In this document: piece after piece, positions 17,904 to 25,655 of the stretch
How positions within the stretch are numbered: position 1 is the stretch's first letter
Layout of the letters: every line of letters starts with the position of its first letter
Assembly (NCBI GenBank): GCA_018242765.1
Contig: JAFEBH010000019.1
Coordinates: forward strand, 1-58,418
Reading direction: 5' to 3'
DNA from: Nitrospira sp.
GTDB taxonomy: Bacteria > Nitrospirota > Nitrospiria > Nitrospirales > Nitrospiraceae
Length of the DNA: 58,418 bases
Position numbers and translations under genes: made by a program
The notes under the pieces: model-generated
Told to the model about the DNA's origin: nothing
Seen by the model: only the letters and a program-made list of their open reading frames with translations
The model's database searches: none

Positions 17904-18203
17904 TTAGTCATGATAGTCGCATACTTCTATAATGTTCAGAATGGGCGGCACTTGAGATTCATCGAGCGTGAAAATCATTCTGTACTGGTCGTTGATTCGG
18001 ATTGACCGCTGGCCCTGTCTATCGCCCTTGAGTTTTTCATAACGCAAGCTCTTCCAGTTCCTCAGTGTTCGTTCATCGGGTGCAGCTTCCACGACAATAA
18101 GCTTGTCTCGACATGCCTTAATGACTCCAAACGGCAGCTTCGTCTCGAAGGCCCGGTCTGTCCGTATCAAAGCAAGACGAGAGTCTTGAAACTGGATTTT
18201 CAT
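17904..18203 (-). CDS. higB: HigB/RelE-family mRNA interferase toxin
   Basis: This 99-residue RelE-superfamily toxin has the HigB pattern: ERTLRNWKSLRYEKLKGDR, then RSIRINDQYRMIFTL with the conserved Arg residues, and the C-terminal EVCDYHD with the conserved His. It would cleave mRNA on the ribosome and be neutralised by the downstream HigA. The toxin-first order is normal for hig loci. An imperfect palindrome lies about 50 bp upstream. Confidence 0.92.
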   Translation of the reverse strand: MKIQFQDSRLALIRTDRAFETKLPFGVIKACRDKLIVVEAAPDERTLRNWKSLRYEKLKGDRQGQRSIRINDQYRMIFTLDESQVPPILNIIEVCDYHD

Positions 18204-18253
18204 GTCGTCCCTGAATCACGAGGCAATATATAACGAATGTGAGAACTTGTCAA

Positions 18254-18277
18254 TATACCACTGAACGTTAGTGTATA
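18254..18277. promoter_or_regulatory. Imperfect palindrome upstream of higB (possible HigA operator)
   Basis: TATACCACT and AGTGTATA face each other across about 7 bases, with one extra base in the left arm. The position upstream of higB and the AT-rich surroundings fit an autoregulatory operator. No promoter hexamers are clear enough to name. Confidence 0.4.
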
Positions 18278-18373
18278 AGTTGTAATTTATTCTGTCACTA
18301 AGTATTCCAACATCTTATACGGAACAGAGCCTGTACCAGCTAAAAAAAGGCGTGGAAGATTCATGGTCAAATA

Positions 18374-18397
18374 GTATGATAAAGGACGTTATCATAC
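18374..18397. promoter_or_regulatory. Perfect inverted repeat upstream of the integrase gene
   Basis: The 9-bp arms GTATGATAA and TTATCATAC are separated by AGGACG and end 24 bp before the integrase ATG. The arms contain a TATGAT hexamer that could be a -10 box, so a bound protein would shut off the integrase. It could also be an excision-factor or recombinase arm site. Confidence 0.55.
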
Positions 18398-18421
18398 ATT
18401 ACTAGTTGGTAGGGGAAAGCC

Positions 18422-19381
18422 ATGAAACACAGCATACAGCTCGCAATACCCGGTACCCGAACACTCCCCGCCCTCTTCACGCCGACGCCCAACGCGGCCA
18501 AACGGTTCGTGGAATTCTTTACGGCCAACATCCGAAACCCGAACACTCGAAAAGCCTATACCTGGGCGGTGGCCGAATTTGCGACCTGGTGCGAGCGGCA
18601 TGGGATGCTCTCCTTACAAGCCATTGAGCCGGTGCATGTCGCCACCTATATTGAAACGTTGCACCGCCGGCTGGCCGCTCCGTCAGTCAAACAACACCTT
18701 GCCGCCATTCGCATGCTGTTCGATTGGCTGGTGGTCGGCCAAGTCATACCCACCAATCCCGCCAGCTCGGTGCGGGGACCGAAGTATTCGACGAAGAAAG
18801 GCAAGACGCCGGTGCTCATGGCCGACGAAGCCCGGATGTTGATTAATGCCATTGACGTGAGGACGATCGTCGGCTTGCGGGATCGTGCCTTGATTGGATT
18901 GATGGTCTATACATTTGCGCGGATTGGCGCCGCCCTCGCGATGCAGGTGGAGGATGTCTATATTCAAGGTCGTCGGACCTGGGTGCGACTGCATGAGAAA
19001 GGTGGGAAGCTGCATGCGATGCCCTGTCATCACAATCTTGATGAGTACCTCCATGCCTATCTCAAGACGGCCCAGTTGACCGAGGGCTCAAGCCCGCTCT
19101 TTCGGACGATGCACGGCCGGACGGGACAGCTCTCCGACAAACCGATGACCCAGGTGGATGCCTACCGCATGATTCGCCGTCGCGCGGTTGCCGCCGGCAT
19201 TCGGACCAAGATCGGCAATCATTCGTTCCGCGCGACCGGGATTACGGAATATCTCCGCAACGGCGGGAAGCTCGAAATCGCCCAGCAGATGGCCAACCAT
19301 GAAAGTTCCCGTACGACAGGCCTCTATGATCGACGCACCGATCAGGTCTCGTTGGATGAAGTGGAACGGATTGTGATTTGA
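18422..19381 (+). CDS. Tyrosine recombinase (integrase)
   Basis: This 319-residue XerC/D-size recombinase has an N-terminal SAM-like core-binding domain (about 22-105) and a complete catalytic domain. Likely active-site residues are Arg167 (FARIG), Lys193 or Lys196 (HEKGGKLHAMP), His267 and Arg270 (HSFRATG), His293 (ANHESS) and Tyr302 (TTGLYDRR). AGGGGAAA precedes the ATG. It lies between toxin-antitoxin pairs rather than at an obvious element end, so it may serve this cargo island rather than the whole conjugative element. A decayed copy of its catalytic region lies at 20.2 kb. Confidence 0.95.
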   Translation: MKHSIQLAIPGTRTLPALFTPTPNAAKRFVEFFTANIRNPNTRKAYTWAVAEFATWCERHGMLSLQAIEPVHVATYIETLHRRLAAPSVKQHLAAIRMLFDWLVVGQVIPTNPASSVRGPKYSTKKGKTPVLMADEARMLINAIDVRTIVGLRDRALIGLMVYTFARIGAALAMQVEDVYIQGRRTWVRLHEKGGKLHAMPCHHNLDEYLHAYLKTAQLTEGSSPLFRTMHGRTGQLSDKPMTQVDAYRMIRRRAVAAGIRTKIGNHSFRATGITEYLRNGGKLEIAQQMANHESSRTTGLYDRRTDQVSLDEVERIVI

Positions 19382-19490
19382 CGGCAGACAACGACGGGAA
19401 TCATGCGCACGGAGCGTGAGCCATGATGACACCCCGCCGGGTGAACGTCCCTTCGACTACGACCCATGGAGGGATATGTGTTCGACGTAT

Positions 19491-19793
19491 TCAATAATTC
19501 ACGAGCGCCCGCCGGACCGCTTCCGGCTCACGATCAATCACCAGAAGATAGGCGCGTGTCGCTCCACTGGGGATGGCTCGTCCTTGCTCCCATTGCTGCA
19601 CGGTCCGAAAGCTGAACCCATACTGTTTGGCAAATTCGCTCTGACTCATCCCGACTTTCTTCCGAATGCGGGCCACATCTATCTCGTGAGGAACATGGAC
19701 CACGTATGGATGCGTGTGTCCATTGACCCAGTCCAGAGCTTGCTTGGCACTCGCGATCATGCGCCGCCCTGCCGATGGTGTGTGCTTCTTCAT
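19491..19793 (-). CDS. XRE-family antitoxin (NadS/HigA2-like)
   Basis: This 100-residue protein has a C-terminal helix-turn-helix ([20 protein letters not shown] then [12 protein letters not shown]) in the arrangement of NadS/HigA2 antitoxins, which carry an N-terminal toxin-binding helix. It overlaps the upstream toxin gene by 4 bp. It should repress the operon by binding the palindrome between the -35 and -10 boxes at 20144-20172. Confidence 0.9.
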   Translation of the reverse strand: MKKHTPSAGRRMIASAKQALDWVNGHTHPYVVHVPHEIDVARIRKKVGMSQSEFAKQYGFSFRTVQQWEQGRAIPSGATRAYLLVIDREPEAVRRALVNY

Positions 19794-20137
19794 CGCGCCC
19801 TCTTTCTGCGATACGCTGCCGCCAGAGCTCCCAACGTGGCCTTGAACTCGTTCCGCTCTACCTGGGTCAGGTCAACCCGTTCATTCTTCGCAAACACGTT
19901 GAGGAGAAACACTGGGATATCTGTTCCACTGAAAAACGTGATCACCCGATATCCTCCTCGTTTTCCTTTGCCTTTTCCTGCAAACCGTATTTTTCTCGCT
20001 CCGCCTGTCCCCTGTATGTCGTCTCCGGCTTGGGGATCCTTGGCAAGATACTCAACGATGCTCATCCGTTCCTGCTCCGAAAGACCGGCTCGCTTCGCAT
20101 CGCTCAAATACGCGTCAGTTTCGATGACCGTCTGCAC
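19790..20137 (-). CDS. RelE/HigB2-like toxin
   Basis: This protein of about 115 residues belongs to a common RelE-superfamily subgroup: [40 protein letters not shown] and [20 protein letters not shown] with conserved Arg and Phe positions. I chose GTG 20137 because the family normally starts MQTVIET. An upstream ATG at 20200 would place the promoter inside the gene. The predicted transcription start nearly coincides with this GTG, so the mRNA may be leaderless. Confidence 0.88.
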   Translation of the reverse strand: MQTVIETDAYLSDAKRAGLSEQERMSIVEYLAKDPQAGDDIQGTGGARKIRFAGKGKGKRGGYRVITFFSGTDIPVFLLNVFAKNERVDLTQVERNEFKATLGALAAAYRRKRAR

Positions 20138-20143
20138 CAAGTA

Positions 20144-20172
20144 ACTATACGTTAATTGCGTATAGCTGTCAA
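20144..20172 (-). promoter_or_regulatory. Sigma70-type promoter with embedded operator for the RelE-like/XRE pair
   Basis: On the minus strand, TTGACA (20172-20167) and TATAGT (20149-20144) are separated by exactly 17 bp. Inside lies an inverted repeat, CTATACG and CGTATAG with a 7-bp spacer, partly covering the -10 box. This is a near-consensus promoter whose occupancy by the antitoxin would block RNA polymerase. Confidence 0.8.
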
Positions 20173-20206
20173 CAACCGACCGTTCGCGAGCAACGGTCAA
20201 CGTGCG

Positions 20207-20350
20207 CCGATCGTCGGATTACGTACTTGGGCCTTAATTGGGTTGATAGTCCATGCGTTCGCACGGAATCGCGCGGGCGCCCGATGCTCTAGGGAAGAAT
20301 TCTTGGTGCACATCGTCCAAGTCGGCGCTCGAGGGTTCTCTCTTGAATGA
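20207..20350 (+). pseudogene. Fragment of a tyrosine recombinase
   Basis: The frame reads [20 protein letters not shown], parallel to TIVGLRDRALIGLMVYTFAR of the intact integrase at 18.4 kb, followed by a similar but decayed stretch. Only the region around the first catalytic Arg remains. It is a relic of a related recombinase upstream of the toxin promoter. Confidence 0.65.
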
Positions 20351-20385
20351 GCCTTGGCAGGCTGCCAGTCGACTTGACCGTAACA

Positions 20386-21528
20386 CTATGGACGACCAGG
20401 AGTGGCAATTCCAATCGGAGCCTGTGGAGCGGTCGAGAATGTGGCGGGAGTGGTAGGGAGCAGAACGCCACCGGCTCCAATCGTGAAACCGGATACACTG
20501 GTTGACCCTGAATTCGCGACATACAGGAATTGCCCGTCTGGATTAATCGTAATCCCGACCGGCGCGGACGCCGCTCCCGTCGTAAAACTCGCCGGAGACG
20601 TCGGTGTTAATAATCCTCCCGCTCCAATGGTAAAAGCTGCCACCTCGTTCATGCCACTATTCGTGACATACAGGAACGATCCATTGGGCGAAATTGCTAG
20701 CCTCTGAGGGCTCGATCCCAGCGCTCCAGTGGAGAACGTCGGAGGGACTGTTGGGGTCAGCACGCCTCCCACTCCAATGGAAAAGACGGCAATGGCATTC
20801 GTTCCACTGTTTGCAACATACAGAAATAGACCATTCGGCGAAATGGCAAGCCCCTCGGGGCTTGGAGAGCCGGCACCAGTTGAAAAGGTCGCCGGACTGG
20901 TCGCGGTCAACACGCCATTGGCTCCGATGGTGAAACCCGATACGTTGTGCGTACCGGAGTTTGCGATGTAGAGAAATTGTCCGTTCGGTGATACAGCCAG
21001 ACCTCGCGCTAATGTCCCACTCGTTGGAAACGTTGCTGGAGACGTCGCAGCCAGTACACCACCCGATCCGATCGAAAAACCGGCAACGGTGTTCGAGGCG
21101 CTATTGGCGACATAGACAAATGCTCCGTTTGGCGTGATCGTTATCCCACGCGGAGAGGATCCTACACCGGTGGAAAACGTTGCTGGTGCAGTCGGCGTGA
21201 GGTTTCCGGTTGTTGTGCTGATCGTGAAAGCCGAGACATTGGCGGAACTCTGGTTTGACGAATAGAGAAATTGACCGTTAGGGGAAATGGCTACCCATTC
21301 AGTGTTTGTCCCTCCGGTAGAAAAACTTGCAGGAGTTGTTGCTGTCAGGGCCCCGCCGGCCCCTATTCTGAAACCTGAGAGAGTGTTCGAACCATCATTG
21401 GCTGTATAGAGGATGGCGGAAGTCGATCCTGTTCCCTCGAACCCTCCTCCTCCCCCTCCTCCATTCGGGCATCCGGCAAGAAGCACACTCATCGGCGATG
21501 CGAGAAGTAGGAGCATCATTCTTGTCAT
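20386..21528 (-). CDS. Lactonase-like beta-propeller lipoprotein
   Basis: This protein of about 380 residues has a lipoprotein signal (lipobox LLAGC) and a Gly-rich linker. At least seven repeats of about 45 residues each contain ISPNGQFLYVANSGT-like and FTIGAGGVLTATSPATFSTG-like segments. This is the YVTN/lactonase-type seven-bladed propeller, probably exposed on the outer membrane. The repeats are nearly regular, so the likely role is structural or binding. No catalytic residues are evident. ATG 21528 follows an AGGAGG site; a longer frame upstream lacks a signal. Confidence 0.82.
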   Translation of the reverse strand: MTRMMLLLLASPMSVLLAGCPNGGGGGGGFEGTGSTSAILYTANDGSNTLSGFRIGAGGALTATTPASFSTGGTNTEWVAISPNGQFLYSSNQSSANVSAFTISTTTGNLTPTAPATFSTGVGSSPRGITITPNGAFVYVANSASNTVAGFSIGSGGVLAATSPATFPTSGTLARGLAVSPNGQFLYIANSGTHNVSGFTIGANGVLTATSPATFSTGAGSPSPEGLAISPNGLFLYVANSGTNAIAVFSIGVGGVLTPTVPPTFSTGALGSSPQRLAISPNGSFLYVTNSGMNEVAAFTIGAGGLLTPTSPASFTTGAASAPVGITINPDGQFLYVANSGSTSVSGFTIGAGGVLLPTTPATFSTAPQAPIGIATPGRP

Positions 21529-21666
21529 GATGGATGGTCCTCCTGGCTCAAATGTACCACCGCAACAACCTTTAGCCAAACGAGCCACACTTTCTTGACC
21601 TCGTCGGAATCACGTCTAAGTCGGGCTTCCGTTCGAACCATGGAAGACAATGGAATCACGGGGTGA

Positions 21667-21822
21667 TTTATCCACACGCTCAAGGAGCAACTGTTGTGGG
21701 TCACAGCGCTCCCTACGGTCGACGAACGGTGGGACGCGCTCCCGGCTTGGCTCGTCACATACAACGAGCACTGGCTGGTCGACCGCTATGGATTTTCGGC
21801 GTGGGCCGAGCGTGTCCAAGCA
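21667..21822 (+). pseudogene. 3' remnant of an IS3-type transposase
   Basis: The frame reads FIHTLKEQLLWVTALPTVDE, then WDALPAWLVTYNEHWLVDRY and GFSAWAERVQA. This is the characteristic C-terminal end of IS3-family integrase-core transposases (RFIRTLKE...LLWV...YN..WL..R.GF). A stop codon lies just upstream and the rest of the gene and the IS ends are missing. The frame runs on into the next gene without a stop. Confidence 0.65.
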
Positions 21823-21882
21823 ATAGGAAGCGGCATCATTGTGGCCTGGACTTGCCAAGTCTTGGCGGTATACTTCTCTTAT

Positions 21883-22347
21883 ATGAGACCTAGACGCCAC
21901 ACCATCGTGTTGATCGTCTATAGCCTAGTTATGTCGCTTCACGCGTCGATAGCACTGGCTACCGAATTGGTGCGCGAAGAGTTTGTCGATATCCGAGCAA
22001 TTATCTCAAACCCTCAAGCCTTCAATATGCGGGTAGTACGACTTCGGGGAACGATCACCACGTTGCAAGTGATCCCAGGCGGTGGTGGGTGTCAGGGGCA
22101 AGGGATACATGACGCCTATGTGGTTACCCTTACAGACCATACTGGAGAACTCCAAATTTTCGACCGTGGACAGTGTCTAGGTACTGCAAAGTCGAGGCTG
22201 CATGCAGTGAAACCTCAGATGACTGAGTTTGCCGCTGGGGACAGCGTTGAAGTCGTGATAGATGTCTCCCTCCTGCATTCTCCCAACTTTGATGCTCGCT
22301 CATTGGAAGGAGCCCTCCGATGGATCCAGCGAATCTCCCCTGAGTGA
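21883..22347 (+). CDS. Secreted OB-fold-like protein of unknown function
   Basis: This 154-residue protein has an N-terminal signal peptide (MRPRRHTIVLIV...SIALA). The mature domain has an OB-like strand pattern: MRVVRLRGTITTLQVI, AYVVTLTDHTGELQIFD and DSVEVVIDVSLL. Two cysteines could form a disulfide. Similar small OB-fold proteins bind oligosaccharides or nucleic acids, but nothing specific is visible. ATG 21883 is chosen because it begins the signal peptide; no strong ribosome binding site precedes it. It lies directly after the IS3 remnant, whose end may supply the upstream region. Confidence 0.6.
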   Translation: MRPRRHTIVLIVYSLVMSLHASIALATELVREEFVDIRAIISNPQAFNMRVVRLRGTITTLQVIPGGGGCQGQGIHDAYVVTLTDHTGELQIFDRGQCLGTAKSRLHAVKPQMTEFAAGDSVEVVIDVSLLHSPNFDARSLEGALRWIQRISPE

Positions 22348-22354
22348 AGGCTTG

Positions 22355-23491
22355 TTAGGTACGATCCCTTGCTTTCCCAACATGTCCGCATGATTCCACG
22401 ACTTCCTGCTCTCTTTGACGGTCGTTAATCAAGAGATACTTCTCCTGGATCGGCAAAAGCACACATATTTCGTCGCCGTGAGAGCGATCGTAGTTTCTTA
22501 CTTGTTGGATCGTATGATCCCCTTCGAACTCGTAAATTGTTGAAGTCCGAGAGGCATCGTGGATGACAGTGATTCCACTGCTAGAACCGTTCATAAATGT
22601 GACCAGAATTTCTAGCCCTGGCTGGCCATCCGTGTCTGTGAACAGCTGGACTTCCCCCATCTTCCATTTCGAATCGGTATAGCTCACAAGCTCGTTCTTT
22701 TGGTCTCGAATAACGCAAACGCATACGAGTTGATCGGCAGCATCTCGAGCTTCAAAAATTACCTCCTTGCCAGACTCCCCATCCGTGTCCGCAACTATTC
22801 TAAATCGAAGAGTTGTCCAAGCAACATCACTATATTCTCTGACTGTCCTGTCACGATCACGAATGAGACAAAAACAGCGTAACTTTCCCTCGTCGCTTTT
22901 CACGTGAACAAGAATCTCTTCTCCATCAATCCCATCTGTATTTGCAAGCGTTTGCACTTCAACGGAACCCCAACCTTGACCACCATAGAATTGGATCGAA
23001 TTAGCTTTGTCATGAATGACACAGACACAAGCGAGAAGCCCTTCCCGCGTATAGGCAACGACAACGATTTCGGCTCCGGGATCACCGTCAGTATCTTGCA
23101 CCGCAATAAGCCTTACAGTTTGCCAAGCGCTATGCTGGTACATACGCTTGGATCCTGTATCGAGTGTAGTGACACAAATTACGTTGAACTCACAAGCTGA
23201 GATCTCTTCTGAGAGACCATCATCGTTCGTCTCACCAATGATCAGCGCAAAATCTGAACCGCTCTGATGGGTTTCAAGGTGATTCCTTGAGCCGCTCGCA
23301 ACGGGAGGAGTACTAATAGATGCACTGTCTTTGGATGGAGCAGTCGCAATTTCATTAACCATAGGCGTCATTAATGAGGAACTTGAGTCCTGAGTGCAAC
23401 TGGCCTGGATAACACATAGGAAGAATGCAACACACCAGGGAGTCACGCAGCTCGCAAGGAACGGAGATTCAATTGTTTTTTGTAGAATCAT
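22355..23491 (-). CDS. Secreted DTDG-repeat protein of unknown function
   Basis: This protein of about 378 residues has an export signal ending in a possible lipobox (IQASC). At least five repeats of about 50 residues then contain the pattern DTDGxPGxEIxV (for example DTDGDPGAEIVVV, NTDGIDGEEILVH). These resemble Ca-binding FG-GAP/VCBS-like modules, each followed by a CVCVIRD-type strand. Repeated CxC pairs are unusual and could form disulfides or bind metal. ATG 23491 follows GGAG. It is encoded just after the kelch-like secreted protein on the same strand. Confidence 0.7.
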   Translation of the reverse strand: MILQKTIESPFLASCVTPWCVAFFLCVIQASCTQDSSSSLMTPMVNEIATAPSKDSASISTPPVASGSRNHLETHQSGSDFALIIGETNDDGLSEEISACEFNVICVTTLDTGSKRMYQHSAWQTVRLIAVQDTDGDPGAEIVVVAYTREGLLACVCVIHDKANSIQFYGGQGWGSVEVQTLANTDGIDGEEILVHVKSDEGKLRCFCLIRDRDRTVREYSDVAWTTLRFRIVADTDGESGKEVIFEARDAADQLVCVCVIRDQKNELVSYTDSKWKMGEVQLFTDTDGQPGLEILVTFMNGSSSGITVIHDASRTSTIYEFEGDHTIQQVRNYDRSHGDEICVLLPIQEKYLLINDRQREQEVVESCGHVGKARDRT

Positions 23492-23570
23492 CTGAGGGTC
23501 TCCAGCAGGACGGGCGGGGCAGAGGGAAACCACTACCCCGCTCCTCCATCCTACCTGCTTGGATCGTTGC

Positions 23571-24587
23571 CTAGTATTCAGTTGTAGTATGTCCACTAGG
23601 ATGCTGCGCGCTTAGATTCCCACTACTCACGAGACCCCCGCTTCCATTGCGGATTTCCCAATTGCCGTTCGCTCCATCTCCGCCGGTAATAAAAACGTTG
23701 CCGGTATTCGACTGAAGTTCTGCATTATGTCCGCTACGGTTCGCCCACAAGGTCCCCGTCGAGACGAGCGCACCAGAACCATTTCTAATTTCCCATGTCC
23801 CAGGACTCCACGATCCACCCGCTATGAAGACGTTTCCATTCGGTAGCTTGTTACAGGTATGCGCGTCCCGTGAGGCCCAGAGGTAGTTGGCAGTAATCAA
23901 TGCCATACTGCTATTCCGAAGTTCCCAGCTGATATACCCTGGTCCACCACCTATCAGGTAAATATTTCCATTCGACAACTGAATGGCGCAATGACCGTGT
24001 CGACCAGACCAAAGATAGATTCCGGTTGAACCCGTGCCGGAAACCAACTGCCCATTGACCCCTCGAATCTCCCACGTCCCAGCGGAACCATTACCTCCAC
24101 TAATGAGCACGTTCCCATTAGAAAGATTGATCGCATTATGGTTCCATCGGGTTGCCCATAACGTCCCTTGGCTTACGAACCCACCGCTGCTGTTACGGAT
24201 CTCCCAAGTTTGCGACCCAGAATTGCCTCCTACTACTAACACATTACCATTACTGAGCAATGAACAAGAATGCCCGTAATTCCGTGACCCCCACAGGTTT
24301 CCATTACTCACGAGGGCCCCGCTTCCATTGCGGATTTCCCACGTGCCAATGGATGCTGTCCCGCCTGCCAGAAACATGTTGCCGTTAGCGAGCCGCACTG
24401 CGCAATGACCGGATCGTTGTGCCCACAAGTTACCAGAAGTCACTAGTCCACCACTGCTATTGCGGATCTCCCAAAATCCCGCGAAGAGGCCACCTCCTCC
24501 CGCGATGAAATTATTGTTGGCGAAACCAAACGTGGCACTTCCCAGCGTAACAGCACCTACGACCGCCCACATAACTAATCGTCGCAT
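23571..24587 (-). CDS. Secreted kelch-like repeat protein
   Basis: This 338-residue protein has a signal peptide (residues about 1-23) and about seven near-identical repeats of roughly 43 residues. Each has WEIRNxSGxLVSxGxLWxxR, then GHxxxxLxNGNVxxxGG. The Gly-Gly pairs and Trp spacing suggest a kelch-type propeller blade per repeat. An AGGAGG site lies just before ATG 24587. The repeats are so alike that recent internal duplication is likely. Function unknown; probably a secreted or surface binding protein. Confidence 0.75.
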   Translation of the reverse strand: MRRLVMWAVVGAVTLGSATFGFANNNFIAGGGGLFAGFWEIRNSSGGLVTSGNLWAQRSGHCAVRLANGNMFLAGGTASIGTWEIRNGSGALVSNGNLWGSRNYGHSCSLLSNGNVLVVGGNSGSQTWEIRNSSGGFVSQGTLWATRWNHNAINLSNGNVLISGGNGSAGTWEIRGVNGQLVSGTGSTGIYLWSGRHGHCAIQLSNGNIYLIGGGPGYISWELRNSSMALITANYLWASRDAHTCNKLPNGNVFIAGGSWSPGTWEIRNGSGALVSTGTLWANRSGHNAELQSNTGNVFITGGDGANGNWEIRNGSGGLVSSGNLSAQHPSGHTTTEY

Positions 24588-24697
24588 GCTCCAACCTCCT
24601 GCTATAACAAATGTTGGCTCGAACGTATTGACTAACGGTTATCTGCTTCGCCGCTACCTCCTTTCCAAAAGAATTTCTCCGATGCTACCGAGTCTTC

Positions 24698-24985
24698 TTA
24701 AAGTCGTGTGATGCTCACCGGATCGGTGGTACATCCACTCCCCACCGTGGCGGTTAAAATAGTCGTAGACGGTTGGTGCGTGATGCCGGTTAGATTCCTC
24801 AGGCTGTCATCGGCATAAATCGCGGTGTCATTCGCGGGATCGATGACGTCAGGCAGGCGGCCAGCGCCGTCATAGACCTAGCTGATATCCGCCGCGAGTC
24901 CGGGGGGGAGGAGGAAGGCCATGAGTGCGACGATCCACACGAGACCTATGCTCCACCACCAGCTGCGCGGCAGGGTCACATTCAT
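24698..24985 (-). pseudogene. RHS/YD-repeat gene remnant with in-frame amber stop
   Basis: From ATG 24985 the frame begins MNVTLPRSWWWSIGLVWIVA and ends a signal peptide near GLAADIS. TAG (24880-24878) then interrupts it, and the same frame resumes VYDGAGRLPDVIDPANDTAI, a typical YD-repeat start, until TAA at 24700. The amber codon probably replaced a Tyr codon. The rest of the RHS protein is gone. It may be the lost head of an RHS protein like the one at 53.8-58.4 kb. Confidence 0.6.
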
Positions 24986-25108
24986 CGGAACTCCGATCGA
25001 CTCTTTCTTCGTGTGCTGCGCAGGTTCCGGTGTGCTCGCCCTGGGTTAGACTCATTAGGGGTTGAAGTCTACGCTCATCTGCGCCCGATACAAGCACCGA
25101 AGATGGCC

Positions 25109-25440
25109 TTAGCCATCAGAGGGGTGCGGGCCATATGGCTCTATGGACGAGGAGACGAGGCGTTGAAGGACGATGGTGTAAAAGTCCAAGATCTGCGTGA
25201 CGGCCTCTTCCGCTCCGTCGAGCAGTTTTTGCACTTCTTCGACATAGATCTCCGTCGTCGCATAGTGCTGATGCCGCATCATCTGCACACGTGTCGGATT
25301 CGCATCATTGAGCAAGGCAAAGGTGGGGGTCGAGTGCCGCAGACTATGCACCACGATGCTTGATTTCCTCATACCAGCTAACTGCAGTCTCCTCCGTGAG
25401 AATTCGGTGAATCGCTCTTGGACTCATCGGCTTTCCCCTT
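25109..25440 (-). pseudogene. C-terminal fragment of a tyrosine recombinase (copy 1)
   Basis: The minus strand encodes IVVHSLRHSTPTFALLNDAN then RHQHYATTEIYVEEV, the His-x-x-Arg and final Tyr region of a tyrosine recombinase. Upstream, KPMSPRAIHRILTEE continues the homology but in a shifted frame, and one residue is lost in the RVQMMRHQHY segment. It is clearly a pseudogene. A similar fragment lies at 26861-27193 in the same orientation, so the two flank the agmatine deiminase gene as direct repeats. Confidence 0.75.
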
Positions 25441-25655
25441 CAATTCTCTCGGCTGCAGCGCCAGGCAGGACACTATTCCAAACCGGGAGCAAGAGTGAGA
25501 CAGGGTAGGCCGTGCTGCCATCGGACTCAAGTCCCACGATCTTCAGGTGCACGTCTGAATCCTCCAGGTCACGTCGGAATATGCGCTTCTCCATGACTGT
25601 GACAGCGAACGTTCGCAATCCGCGGCTGCCATAGGTAGTTCTTTGGAGTGACGTG

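Noticed and set aside
23571..24587. Regular repeats considered as a CRISPR or satellite array
   Set aside because: The repeats keep reading frame and encode kelch-like blades; unit length is about 130 bp and spacers are not unique.
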